A DNA stretch of 64,000 nucleotides, taken from assembly GCA_034509425.1 (NCBI GenBank), contig JAVTVJ010000452.1, positions 1,426,001-1,490,000 of the forward strand, read 5' to 3'. The notes beneath the pieces are model-generated. The model searched no databases and had not been told where the DNA came from. It worked only from the letters and a program-made list of their open reading frames with translations. The stretch comes from Eopsaltria australis (taxonomy: Eukaryota > Chordata > Aves > Passeriformes > Petroicidae). This document shows, in pieces, positions 13,800 to 25,051 of this stretch. Made by a program: the position numbers and the translations under genes. Numbering within the stretch: position 1 is the stretch's first letter; each line of letters begins with the position of its first letter.

Positions 13800-14015
13800 G
13801 AGACCCATGGAGAGAGGACCCCATGCTGGAGCAGCCTGTCCTTGGAGAACTGCACCCTGTGGGAGAGTGACCCATGCTGCAGCAGTTTGAGGGGTGCTGT
13901 TGCCTCTGGGATGGACTCACTTTGCAGCAGTTTGCAGGGAGGTATTGCACATGAGATGGACCCATGCTGGAGAAGTTCAAGGAGAACTGTCTCCCCTGAG
14001 AGGGACTCCACAGTG
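13800..14015 (+). repeat. Internal diverged repeats of the ERVL-type LTR, copy A
   Basis: Motifs of the type 'CCATGCTGGAGCAG/CCATGCTGCAGCAG/CTTTGCAGCAG/CCATGCTGGAGAAG' recur roughly every 45-55 bp, each followed by a 'TGGGA(G)' or 'AAGGA' box. They are the same internal subrepeat seen at 43.5-43.7 kb. Their lack of antisense stop codons explains the long minus-strand open frames there. Confidence 0.75.
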
Positions 14016-14205
14016 CAGCAGGTGAGTGACTCCTCTCCCTGAGCAGCAGGAGAAACAAAGCATGATGGACTGACTTCAGCCCACATTCCTGTCTCCCTGT
14101 GCTGCTGGGGGGAGGAGATGGAGAGCTGGAAAGAGGCAGGGGTAGGGAAAGGTGTTTTTAAGACCTTGTTTTACTTCTCTCTTATCCTGCTCTGATTTTG
14201 TTTGT

Positions 14206-14211
14206 AATACA
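14206..14211 (+). promoter_or_regulatory. Degenerate LTR polyadenylation signal
   Basis: AATACA stands where copy B (43.9 kb) has a perfect AATAAA, in the same surroundings before a 'CTCC..TTC/AAG..CTGTTTTGCC' block. One substitution suggests the signal has decayed in this copy. Confidence 0.55.
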
Positions 14212-14338
14212 TTCAATTAATATCTCCAATTCAAGCCTGTTTTGCCGGGATAATACTTGATGAGTGATCTCTCCTGCTCCTTATGTCAACCCATGAAGCC
14301 TTTCTTATACTTCCTCTCCCCTGTCCAGCTACAGAGGG

Positions 14339-14964
14339 TGCCACGTCCCTCGGGTATTCCAAGGCGAGGGCTGACCGCCAGGGTTAGAGTCAGCGACCCG
14401 AGCGGCGGCGAGGGGGTGTCCCTGGGGTCAGGTCCACGCTCGCCAGGATCCTGGGACCCCAAGCCGTGGGTTGCAGCTTTCCGCAGCAGGCAGGCAAGGG
14501 CTATCGCGGCTGCCGAAACCGTAGCAAAGCGACGGGCTCCCCAGCCGGAATAACGACACTGAAACAAAGTACCGGGGGATCCGTGCTCCGTGAGCTCCGA
14601 GGGCTCAAAGCCTCTGTGGCTGAGAGCCCTGAGCCCAGCGTGCATCAGACTTTATTGTGATCACAACAAACAATGGGATCGGGGCACCGAGGAGGGACAA
14701 GGGAGGGACGAGGGGAAGGGGACCAACGGAGGGCATTTCGGGGAGGGGGCTGAGAGAAGGACAAGGGGGAAAACCAACCAACTACCGAGTAGACACGAAC
14801 ATTCTAGAAACTAAGGGTGATTGACAATTGATGAACATAAGCATAAACTAATGGGGAGGGAACGGCTGGCTTACTAAGAACACACCCCAACTCAGCATCT
14901 ACCACACCTTGCCCCGCCCAAGGGGGGATCCTGCTGCTCCTTGGATCTATCAACAGCCACCACA
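14339..14964 (-). mobile_element. Solo class II (ERVK-like) LTR nested in an ERVL LTR
   Basis: The element is 626 bp, begins TGCCACGTCC and ends GCCACCACA on the plus strand, and is flanked by a perfect 6-bp TSD AGAGGG (14333-14338 and 14965-14970). TTTATT at 14651-14656 is AATAAA on the minus strand, so the LTR reads right to left. Six-base duplications are typical of class II (alpha/beta-retrovirus-like) insertions. It shares layout with the solo LTRs at 25.05 and 46.34 kb: TG start with a GGTGG-type block, a TAGTTTCTAGA-type segment, a pyrimidine-rich middle, then CAATAAAG. No internal gag/pol/env is present, so recombination between two LTRs probably left it. About 14.38-14.66 kb is strikingly CpG-rich, suggesting youth or protection from methylation. 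Confidence 0.93.
14651..14656 (-). promoter_or_regulatory. LTR polyadenylation signal AATAAA (minus strand)
   Basis: TTTATT on the plus strand gives AATAAA in the sense of the nested LTR, in the context CACAATAAAGTCTG. The two sister LTRs have CAATAAAAG in the matching place, which fixes the orientation of this element. Confidence 0.75.
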
Positions 14965-15049
14965 AGAGGGGAGTGAGAAGAGGCTTTGGTAGGCGCCTGG
15001 CATCCAGCCAGTGTCAACCCACTACATCTGATTTGGAATGGGTATATAT

Positions 15050-15500
15050 CTCACGAATAGATACATTGGTTCATAATGACAATATTTCTAATAGTGAGAG
15101 CTATGGGTGGAAAACATCTGAAAAAAATGAAAAAAAAAATCTTGTCCCTAATAACTCTGATTTTTAAGACAGAGCAATGTGACTTTTCCCATGTCTATGT
15201 AGTATGAGAGATGACTATGAGAAACTTCCTGTAAATTTCAATATGTCCTTAGAAAAGTTTTGCTGTAGGAGGATTAAAGTGCCCATTTAGTGATCTTCAG
15301 CTTTCACATGTGTTTTTGTTTTTCCTCCCTCAGGAAGACTCTTGATACACTTTCTTGTTCACACAGGGAAGGTACACCTGCCCACTGCATGCCCTTCCTG
15401 CCCTGCTCATCCAACCCCATCCATCAGCTGGTCTGAGACACCTGGAGCAGTACAAAGCTGGTGTGCTGCAGCATGAGCGTCATGGTTCTTCACTTGCAAT
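15050..15500 (+). repeat. Unclassified dispersed repeat, copy 1
   Basis: Collinear with 18250-18680. Shared landmarks in order are TCTCAC, AATAGAT, a poly-A-rich stretch then CTT(G/A)TCCCTAA, CC(C/T)ATGTCTATG, TGTTTT(T/G)GTT, CCTC(A/C)AGG, TACACTC/TACACTT, TACACCTG, and a best-conserved block around AGCTG(G/A)TCTG(A/T)GA(C/T)ACCTGGA(G/A)CAGTA. By eye the best block is roughly 70-75% identical. It begins immediately right of the ERVL LTR. No TG..CA termini, LINE tail or coding frame is seen, so its class is unknown. Confidence 0.65.
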
Positions 15501-15747
15501 CTGTATTGTGAGGCAGATACAGAAGATCATTTCCTTTAGCTTCTTACTTTAGCCGATTTACTAATCTAATTTCTAAATTAAATGTATGACAAGGTGCATG
15601 CTGTAGCAATCTAATTCCAGAACTAGAGAAACACCAGAAAATTCTCATTATTCAATACTGCTTCACATTCTCACACATTAAAGTCTAATTTTCCATTAAT
15701 ACTTTTTCCGCCTGTCATTATCAGTAATTCAATGCCCAAGATAGTTA

Positions 15748-15812
15748 TTTATAGAATTATGGAATATTTTGGGTTTGAAGGAACCTTTAAAGGTCATCTG
15801 GTTTCAACTCCT
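15748..15812 (-). mobile_element. Short CR1 LINE 3'-end fragment, minus strand
   Basis: The stretch reads ATAGAATTATGGAAT, then TTTGGGTTTGAAGGAACC, TTTAAAGGTCATCTGGTT and CAACTCC, the reverse complement of a CR1 3' terminus. Only about 65 bp are left. It lies between the two copies of the unclassified repeat. Confidence 0.85.
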
Positions 15813-16695
15813 GTGAGAAAAAGACCAAGGTCTGAACCTGGAACAGAGAAAGAACAAGTTTTTGGACTGAGGATATATATATGATCTCTGATGGCAAGTA
15901 ATTTTAAGAGGATTATTTTTTCTGTTTTCACTTGGTTTTGTCTCCTCTTTCTTACAGTATGAGTTGATGCCCCAGCAGTTGGGCACATTTCTTAACACGA
16001 CTTCATTGTAAAATAGACTTCTGAAAAGATTAATCTTAAAAGCATAATTTACCCTGCTGTCCCTCCAACCTTACCCTGGATCTGCTGTAATAATACTATG
16101 TAAATCCAGCCTGATTTTCTAGGTCCATGATCAGCAGGGCCAAAGTCCTTCTGGTAAACTCATCCAGCCATCATTTTACCAATAAACTGAACACATCTTA
16201 GAACTGAATGCAGAGAAATCAATGGTGGACAGTAACTACAGGTTCCAACAATGTTTTACAAAATCATTTTCCTGTCTACCACATCTGAAATAGATTTTGT
16301 TTTAACAGCATAATTTAAAACTTGCTTGAGATGCATCAAGTGAATAATATGCTGGCAGCCAAAATATGCCAAAGATATTAAAATTAACATTAAACAGAGA
16401 TTTGCAGGAAGCTCTGGACTATAAAATCTTTCTGATTAAAGTGAGGTCCTGGGCTGAAAATTGTATATGAGAAAATGAAATACAACACCTGTTTGATGTT
16501 TACTCTAGTGATTTAGAATTTTCACTGTAGCCTGATTTTTGTTTCTGCTGCAAAGCTTTCTCAGATACAGAGGAGTTATTTGGTTTTCTTTGCATTCCTT
16601 TACCTTATTATTAATTCAGTGTTAAATGTAGGGATTGTTCTGTCATCTGAATTTTTTGTGGGTGTTTGTGTGTACTATTTACAAGTATTATATAC

Positions 16696-16724
16696 TTATT
16701 AGCACCTTGGTTAGGTGCTAATAA
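16696..16724. repeat. Perfect 12-bp inverted repeat, 5-nt loop
   Basis: TTATTAGCACCT (16696-16707) and AGGTGCTAATAA (16713-16724) are exact reverse complements separated by TGGTT. Pairing stops immediately outside both arms, so the stem is short for a microRNA precursor. No transposon termini or TSD are seen. It could be a chance palindrome, a remnant of terminal inverted repeats, or a protein-binding site. Confidence 0.9.
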
Positions 16725-18249
16725 TCAAGGATCAGGATTAATTGTTCCAGTCTCTGCCTGGGAGACCTCAGATTTAAACAGACAATATAGACATGGGGAA
16801 ATCAGGAAAATGAGAAAATGGAATAATTTTCCTAATGTCTGGCAAGTGGGGACTAAAGGGCCAGGGTAGGAATAACAATCAGGACATCTGACTCCAGCTC
16901 TAAGCCTCATTCAGTGAAAAATATTATCTTCTGAGGCTATTTAACAAGAAATAGTCCCTGACCAAAACAGTTACAATCTAAGCACAATATGGAAGAAAAC
17001 TTGTGGGCTGGAAGGAAACACTAAGGCTGCAGTGCTATGCATTGACCAGCAAATAGCTCAGGGTGATCTTTCCTGCTGTATCCTATAATCTCTTATTCTT
17101 TTCATTTTCCCATCCTCTTCCCACATCCTGTCCACTTGGTGGCACAGTCTCTCCCACTCCTTTGGGAACTTCTCACCTTCCAGGGGGGCAACACAGTCTG
17201 CCAGGAGGGCAGAGTTGTGTTTTCCATGGGCACCTTCCAGGCAGAGGGTGAATGAACTGCCTCACTGAGGGCCAGAGATGGTGCAAGAGATGTAGGCAAA
17301 TTATACCTTCAGCAGAAGAGCCCAGAAAGACTAGCAGCTGGAAGCTGTTAGAGCATCTCTGTCTTCCCTGTCAAACAGCACCCAAATGATGACATTAATT
17401 AATTTTTACTTCTCCAGTATTACTATTATTAATGAAGATTGCTACTGCCACTACTCAGAAGAGCAATGAGAACACCCAGCAGTCCCTCCCAACATCTATC
17501 ATCAGTCTTGTAAAAATTCCCTTCTTGCTAAAAATTGTCACTGCTAGTGATGATGTGAGCAGGAAAAATAGCAGACTTTACTTCTCCAATCCCAGGTGAG
17601 CTTTGTAGGGATGCAAGATCATTAAATCCCCTTGTGAATGGAGCCTGTTTGATTCCAAAATCATTCATATATGCTGCCATTTAACCCTAAAGTATGATTG
17701 ATACAATTTTTCAAAATTTATTATTTCTTTAGAAATCTACATCTAATATGAAGGATTCTGTCCAGAGGGAAACTCATGCTCAAAAAAATGGACCTTTACT
17801 ACTTTGGATAATTATCAGTGTTGGTGTTATGCTCAGATTTAACTTGTTGCTTAAGAAAGTAAGAGTAAAAACTGTCCTGCTTAGAAGGCAGGAAACTTTA
17901 TTGAAGTGACAAACTGTGACAGCTAAGGAAATAGGCTTTTATGCACAGGGAAACAAGCGTTAAAGTCAAAACCACACAAGGCTTATTAAAATCGTGTTGA
18001 GTGTTGGCAGTGAATAAGTGCAGATGGCTTTCTGAAAGCAGCTTCCTGACGGTTAAAAGAATAGGAAATAAAAACAAAACAAAAAACAATTAACAAATTG
18101 CCCTCATTGTTGAGGTGGAGATGGGGAAAGATGGACAAAAGAAATTATTGAGTGTCAGGGCAATTTTGCTAGCTGGCAATGATGTTGCTTAAAAATTAAG
18201 TAGGTGAATGCACATTTATAAGTTCTCAGCTGTCAGCTGCCAAGAATGG
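16725..18249. other. Unassigned sequence
   Basis: I see nothing I can assign in this interval. Around 17.1-17.3 kb it is locally more GC-rich, with pyrimidine-rich CTCCCACTCC-like stretches, but there is no open frame above about 65 codons. Confidence 0.5.
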
Positions 18250-18680
18250 AAATCTCACATCTGGCTAATAAAATAGATTTGTTCTTGATTGCTCAGTTTC
18301 CAGTGGTGTTAGCTAAAGATGCAAAATTCTAGAAGAAAGAAAAAAAGTTCTTATCCCTAAGGACTCTTTTCTCTAACACGGAAAAACATGAATCTTCCTA
18401 TGTCTATGCCATATCCCTTGGTATTTCCCTGTACATTTCCCTGTGTCCAAAGGTGGATTACAGGACCTGTTTAGAGGCCTTCCTTTTTTTGTGTTTTGGT
18501 TCTTGTCCCTATCCTCCAGGGAGATTTTTGCTACACTCTATTGCCCCAGCCAGTGAGGAACATACAGTTTATACACCTGCTGAAGGTCCTTGCTGCGCTG
18601 CCCACCTGGCACCTTCCATGAGCTGATCTGTGATACCTGGAACAGTAAAAAGCTGACATGCCCTGGTTATTATGTGGCTT
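18250..18680 (+). repeat. Unclassified dispersed repeat, copy 2
   Basis: Second copy of the repeat described at 15050-15500, same orientation, start points about 3.2 kb apart. Matching landmarks run from TCTCAC (near 18253) to the ACCTGGAACAGTAAAAAGCTG block (about 18636). Sequence left of copy 2 also shows weak similarity to the left flank of the ERVL LTR (CAGCTG...ATCTGGC), which would mean the LTR landed inside copy 1; this extension is by eye and uncertain. Confidence 0.65.
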
Positions 18681-21600
18681 CCAGATAAAGTTGTAGGACA
18701 GGACAGGACTGGGAGGATAAGGAGCACAGGGTTGAGGAGGTAGGATAAAGGGTGGAACAAGAAGGAAAAAAGGACTGAAATTCTGAGAAGGTGCAGAAAA
18801 CTATGAAAGATCAAGATTGTAACACTGGGGTGAAGGTCCTAGCTTAAAACTGAAGGATGTGTGGCAAAGAAATATATATATAGATGACATTGTCTATCAG
18901 AGGTTTTTGATAATTCCTATTCCAATTTATGATTTCCAATGATATAACATTTAAAAAGCTTATGCAAGTCATCTGATTCCTCTTTCAGTTACATGAAGTA
19001 GGTCGTCATCCTCCCCCCTGCCCAGTCCTGGCATATTCTTTATTCTTTTGTGCCCAAACAGTTCACTCTGACAGCCTATTTATCACTCCTGAGACTCTGA
19101 AGCCAGGGTACTGCAAACCCCAGGGTTGTCAATAAACTTACTCATGTATCTATGAACTACTTTTTGTTTCCTCTCACAGGCTCAGGCATTCACTATTGAC
19201 TTAATACCATTTTGACAGTACTTTTTAGTGAGGTTAGAAGTTGAACAGTTTTACTGCTGTTGGGCAGCAGCCAATGATGCTTCCATCTCAGTTGGGAGAT
19301 AAAAAACCCAGAAAGTATAATAAACGTGTTTTTACTTCATTTTTCTATGTCAATCACAGCTGTTACATTTACAGAATAGCACAAGGCCACACAGCCTTCT
19401 GGGCCACATGTGACTCACAAAGAGCTCCAGTATGACTCCCAGGCTGGGGATGCATTTCATAACCAAAGGCTATACTCATGTGATCTCTGTCTCAGGCAGG
19501 AAGAGAGCTGCTTCAGGAACTGCTAAAACTGAGATAGAAGGTTGCCCTGGGACCCACTTCTATGTCCAACCCAGGTATATCTTGGAGTGGAAAAGTGGGA
19601 ACTGAGACTATCCATGCATGTGATGCATATTATATGGCTGTTGCTATGTGCTTTGATAAAGTTCAGTATGAAACTTTAGTAGAGTTTTACGCTGTAGCTC
19701 ACAAATTCGGGGAAGGTTGTAGTTGCAGCTTGGATGTGCACAGCAGTTGTGATGTAAACGTGCTTTACAGGGAGTCCAAAACAGCAGTGATGAGTTTGTT
19801 TTGATTTTGGCCTGGATTCATCCTTCCTGGCTTACAGCTTAGTAAGTAAAAAAGACTTCTTTGTACCTCACCTACTTGCTGGAGAAAGATAGGGAAATTT
19901 AGGGGGCCATGGAGTCCATTTATGTGCTGAATTACATTTTACTCCTTGCTTAATAAGGTGACTATAGACACAAGCCCTAGACCTGACCAGATATGCGTGA
20001 CAGCATTAAGGAGACATTTTTACCTTTAATTATTAGACTTGTTATGAAGAAAGCTGTGATAAAAACCAGTAAAAGTAAAGACTTTAGCATGTCAAGGAAG
20101 CATTGAGCATACCATGGTCTCTCACAATATAACACAAGTAATAGATAGATTTTTTAATAGCATGTCGATTATCAAAGGTGTAATAAGTAAATATTACCAG
20201 CTTCAGGATGGTCTTTCACAGTCCCATTTCACAGTCCCAGAAATTGCTGATATGACTTCAGTAAAGCTGGAAAAGCCATTGAGGCTGTAGGATCAGTGTG
20301 CATGTAGAAAGAGGAAATAAATAAGACCCTCTCAGGCTATTAGGTCTTCATTCTTTTCTCCACATTACAGTACTCTATAACAGTACTCTTACACACATTT
20401 GGTTCATTTGCATGAAATTAATTTCTGTACACAGTCTGGAAGATCAGTGATTCAATGTTCTTGAGAAACAAGGAATATGCTGTTAGCAGCTGCAGGTGGA
20501 TGGGGAAAAGACTGGCCTGAGAATCTCCAAAAAGTCCTGATGAACAGAGGAGATCCTTCTGCAAGATGTTGGAAGCTAAAGAAACAGAAGGAGAAAACTG
20601 TGTCAGAGTGCCCAGCTGTCAGACACGCCTTGCACAAAAGGCTGCAGTGAGTAAAGAAAAGTTGTGAATGAATGTCAGCATGCTTACTGTCAAAGTCAAG
20701 GTAGTGACAAGACTGGGCAGTACCCAGAGAATGCCAGGATGAGTCAAAGGGCAGGAGGAATTGCAAAAAATGAGACCACACAACAGCAGCCTAAAGCAGA
20801 GAGGTAAGTGAGGACTTCCCTGCCTGGTACCATATCTATCAGTCACTTCAGCTGGCATGTGAACTCCCCTGGTATCAATGTTTTTTAAGGTCTGGCCCCC
20901 ATTTGGAGTTTTCTGAGGTTGCCTTTTAGGGAGGAGTGGGACTGTGACTGTGACCCACCTGCATTCAAGTACTGGTGAGAGGCTAGGTCACAGTACTGGA
21001 AGGATACTTTGGAAGTATCCAGCTAAAGGCCAACAAGTAGGCCATGTAAATATTAAGGAGACTGTAGTGGTGAACACCGTTTTATATGGCACAGAAGAGG
21101 TGAGTAATATGACATAGTTGTATCCACACAACTATGTATGCTTGTTTTCCACACTGGGCCCTCCAGTCTCATTGACTCTTGATTTATTACCCACTGTTCC
21201 CAAGCCAGTGTTTATTACATTTTCCTTTTTCTTGTGATAAAGCTCTGCAGTTTAACACTTTGGATCAAGTGTGTGAGAGATGTCAGGTATGGTTCAAGAG
21301 TCCTTGGACCATGATGCTGTTTTCTACATTTGTATGTGAGAATTGAATCTAGTTTTTTCTAAGTTTTGAGACGCTCTTACGCTCAATAAGTAACCCTCTT
21401 CCCTGCTTAGCTGGTTCTTGCAGAAGAATTACATAAATGTGCCTTGAGAATCTGCCAGGTGTAATGTGTCTTTAGTTGTGCTTCTTGAGATAACAGAATT
21501 AAGCAGGAATATCATAAACTTCTTACTTAATATTCTATTACACCGCATAAAAACAATACCATCTTGGGCATAACAAGAACAGCATCTTTCAAATTTTATT

Positions 21601-24600
21601 AAGTTGTTTGCCAGCTAAGGAGCCATCAACTCTCCCTAGATTTTAGATGCAGTGTTTGAAGAGAATCTACATGAATATCCTTTATGATTTGCCAGAAAGG
21701 GCAGAATGGGTACTATGAGCAATGATGAAAATGGGTAGCTTAATCATTAGCTACTACAATTCACACCTGGTTTAGGTACATAACCTAAAGTCAATGGCAG
21801 TTTAAGTTAATTCACTGGTTATGAACTGCAGCAGTTAAAACCTCTGATTCATGATCCCTGGTGGATTATGCTGTGACAGCTACTGCTCCAGCTGTGGGGG
21901 GAGGTCACCTCTCTGGCCTACTGAAGCTAAACATGACAAAGAAAATGAATCAAAGCTGTAAGGCATTTTTCTCTCATTTGGGGAGAGCTTTTAGTAAGGC
22001 TTTCTATTATACAATAAGCCTTGTGTATACCTTGCAGACAGTTTGATGCTAGGCTCCACACAGTATCAGCCACTCAGCATTCAGTGTTCCTTTTGCATCC
22101 TGCTGATCAAATTTGAGAGTCATAAAAGTTTCATCCAAGTTCACACAGGCGTATATAGCTTGTGTTCCTAGTGAATGAAAGTGTCTGTGGCATTCATGCA
22201 TGCCTGTCTACCTTGTTGTGTTCCATTATTGCTCAAAACATGTAACTCACTTCTGAACACACAGTTCTTTCAAAGAAAATTGTCAGAGCTAGTTGAATTA
22301 TACTTACTGTGCATGTTGTATTTTCCACCACTGATATCTGTATTAATTAACATACATTGAACAAGCTCTAAGGTATCTCTTGATATCAAACATGCATCTG
22401 CGCTGACTGGATCACCAGAATACAGATGTTTACCTGCCAAACCACAGCTTCCCATTCTCTTCCTTCATTGAAGCATTCTAACTCAGACTTACCAGTTTTA
22501 ATCATTGAATTGTTTTTACTACATAGAATTTCCATTTCTAGATAAATCTTACAAATGTCACTGGTATCTATGATCTGAATGTCTGCTTTTTAGCATACAT
22601 TGGATATCTCCATTATGTCCACGTTTCTCAAAGACTGATAGTGTGTATTCTCCGGCCCGTCTAAAAAAAAAAAAAAGAGTAACTACTGGCATCTGTTAAT
22701 TTTTATTGCATAATTTTCTCTGAGACTTTTTTGCTGAAACTGAAATATACATGGCTATTTAGGTCTTCCTGTGTTTTTGTAATGCACAAGCACCTGCCAG
22801 GTTGCTTTTATTCTTTGCTTCAGGTCAGAGTGCCTCAGAGGGCAGCAGAGTTCATCTAACCTAATCCTTGGAGTAACTCATCCAGGTTCTTTTAAAGTCA
22901 GTTTTAAGAAAAACACTTCCAATGTATGATTCATTTCATCCTAATATAGATATCTAAAATAGGTCAAGTGTATGCATTCTAGAAATGCCTGAAGTTAGAA
23001 AGGCTGAATCTCTTCCCAAGTGTCCCAAGAACTGCAGGCAACTGCAATTCTGCCAGAGAGACTTCTATTTATTTCCCTGGTGTTCCTGATCATAACATTT
23101 GGTGTCATTGCTATCTGTTGCAAATTCCTCAAAGCTGTCTCCACATTAATACAGTGGAATGCCATGCATCCATTTGGATTTCCACGGATTTTAACAGTCC
23201 CTTATGCTGGTTAAACTGATATTCTTCCTTTGTAAATTGATTCCTAATCATGCTCTCAAGCATCTATAACTACTCAATGCTATGCAATATTAAGCAATTA
23301 TTTCTGTAATTCTGGCTTTGGCAACAACAGTACAGAGCAGGCAGGTCATGTTTAATTTAGCTGAAAGCACATGAGAAAAATGCTTAAGTATATGTAAATA
23401 TGCAGTGTAACTAAGTGCTGTTTAGCCAAGTTTAGCAGTAATACGTCCTTTTCCCACTCATTTAATTATTTCTATATATTTTTCCTCACAACAGAATGAC
23501 ATGTATGAGACAACAATGTCGTTAGTGAATTGTTTTTAACTATTTCCAAGCAAATTATGTTCAGAAGATATCCCAGCCTTTATATGGAACTTGCCACAGG
23601 AATGCTGCAGTATATTGCCAGGATTTATTTACTGCTTTCTTTATGTATCTAGTGCATGAAATACTTGTTCCCCATATAGTTGAAATATGTTCATAATTAA
23701 TTTATTTCAGTGGGGCTTTCTGTACCTGTAATATTAAGCATTCTTCTTCTCCTTGGGACTCTGTCTCCCTGGTGTAGACTGTTTCAAATCAGTGCAGCCA
23801 TGGCCTGTGATGGTCCAAACAAGGAACTCCCATTGGGGGCTGCATCAGAAAACTGTCAGTTTCCCCTTCCCTGGACTATTCTGGTGAATGTACAACCACA
23901 TTCAGACAATCTGTGGAAGATATCCATACCTCTGTGAAAAAGCTCTGACTCACTTTACTTACTCTTAGGCTGTAACCCAACTTACTCCCAAGTGAATGGT
24001 ACACCATTGTGTTCAGGGAGGAACACAAGAAATTCTCCATGTTTTCCCAGAGCCCTTTGAATAGCTGAAGAACCTTGGACTGAATTTGAAATTCTGCTTA
24101 CAGTTTGCAATATCCAGGTGAGGGTACATATAATTTTAATTAGCCTTTGCTGTTTGCTGTTCCATTTTGAAATCTATAATGCTATGGAAGTCTTTGTAAC
24201 CTTCTGGCATATTCACTGATGTCCCATTGCCTATTCATTATTTAGTTTTTGGTTTGCTCTGTGCTTCTACCTTGTCTTTGCATTTCTGATAGAGCATTCA
24301 GGCATCATATTTTTCCTCCACTGATAGTGTGCTCTCTCATCAAACCTTTCCCAAAAGTATTTTTCTTATATTTAATCATGCAGCAGCTGCCATCCTCTCT
24401 TTTCCTTTTTATGTATTTGTAATGTAGACAGCAATACCAAAACAATGCTTACTATTCATGATGCAGTGGTGTGTGGCATTGAGCAAGAGCTGCTTCATGT
24501 TTTGTAGGTATATGGTCACAGCGTGATAACTCTGGGCAAACATTTAGATTCCCTGTGTAGCTCTGACACGGGAAGATGGGGATTTTTTACTCCTCCTTTG

Positions 24601-25045
24601 CAAAAGAAAAGTCTTATTTACAGTATCTTCAGATTCCTTCCCTTATTAAGGTAATATGTATATTTTCCTTCCTCTTTTCTTTTTATGCTTATACATAAAA
24701 AAATACTGAAGCAGAAAATAAAGGCTAGATTTCCGCATTTTAATTAACATTTTGGTTTGCACTGGTACAACAGTTCTGAAGTAAAATGTCTGATCACTGT
24801 CACTCTCTGCACTGATTTAGTTTGCAAAGCCATGGTGGCGTGTGCCAGCTAGAGCAGTTTCAGAGAAAACTAACCAAGAAAGTCTACTTAAGATCTCAAG
24901 CACTGTAATGGGAGCACAAAGATCAAAACTGATGAACAGGTCTTAAGATAGCCTTAACTCACAGGGGTGTTTGGAGCACTTGGTTGTGGTAACCTCCTGA
25001 ATGCTGTCATCTCTATCCATAGACATTGTAACATGTAGATGTGAT
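18681..25045. other. Unassigned sequence, no clear transposon
   Basis: About 6.4 kb with no recognised repeat family and no open frame above 109 codons. Small items: a 12-bp direct repeat TTCACAGTCCCA twice near 20216-20240 and an A14 run at 22663-22676. A weak, unprovable CR1-like hint lies at about 22.84-22.90 kb. Confidence 0.5.
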
Positions 25046-25051
25046 GGTGAC

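Larger units (their letters stand above)
13326..15026 (+). mobile_element. ERVL-type LTR, copy A, interrupted by a younger LTR
   Basis: This resembles, block by block, the copy at about 43.0-44.1 kb: the TTTGCATGGC start region, the CCAGGCACCAGAGCTGAGATTC block, repeated CTGGAGCAG motifs, a 'TCTGTTTTGCC...GATGAGTGATCTC' 3' part, and a terminus reading CCAGCCAGTGTCAACCCACTACA. Orientation is plus, judged from the degenerate polyadenylation hexamer at 14206-14211 lying before the TG-rich segment. Without the 632-bp insertion at 14339-14970 the LTR is about 1.07 kb. The left end is approximate: I placed it at a TG just before the conserved TTTGCATGG. No clear TSD is visible, so age or an extra rearrangement has blurred it. 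Open frames of 117-180 codons inside are repeat-derived. The ERVL assignment is from memory of avian LTRs. Confidence 0.85.

Noticed and set aside
13516..14086. Overlapping 117-180-codon frames on both strands as genes
   Set aside because: They lie wholly in the ERVL-type LTR, in its GC-richer subrepeats, and occur in several frames at once, which is typical of repeat composition.
14286..14645. 119-codon minus-strand frame in CpG-rich DNA as an exon with CpG island
   Set aside because: It lies almost entirely within the nested solo LTR, whose TG..CA ends and TSDs are certain. The CpG density belongs to the LTR.
22830..22905. Possible CR1 fragment (GTTCATCTAACCTAATCC)
   Set aside because: Too short and too diverged to tell from chance by eye.
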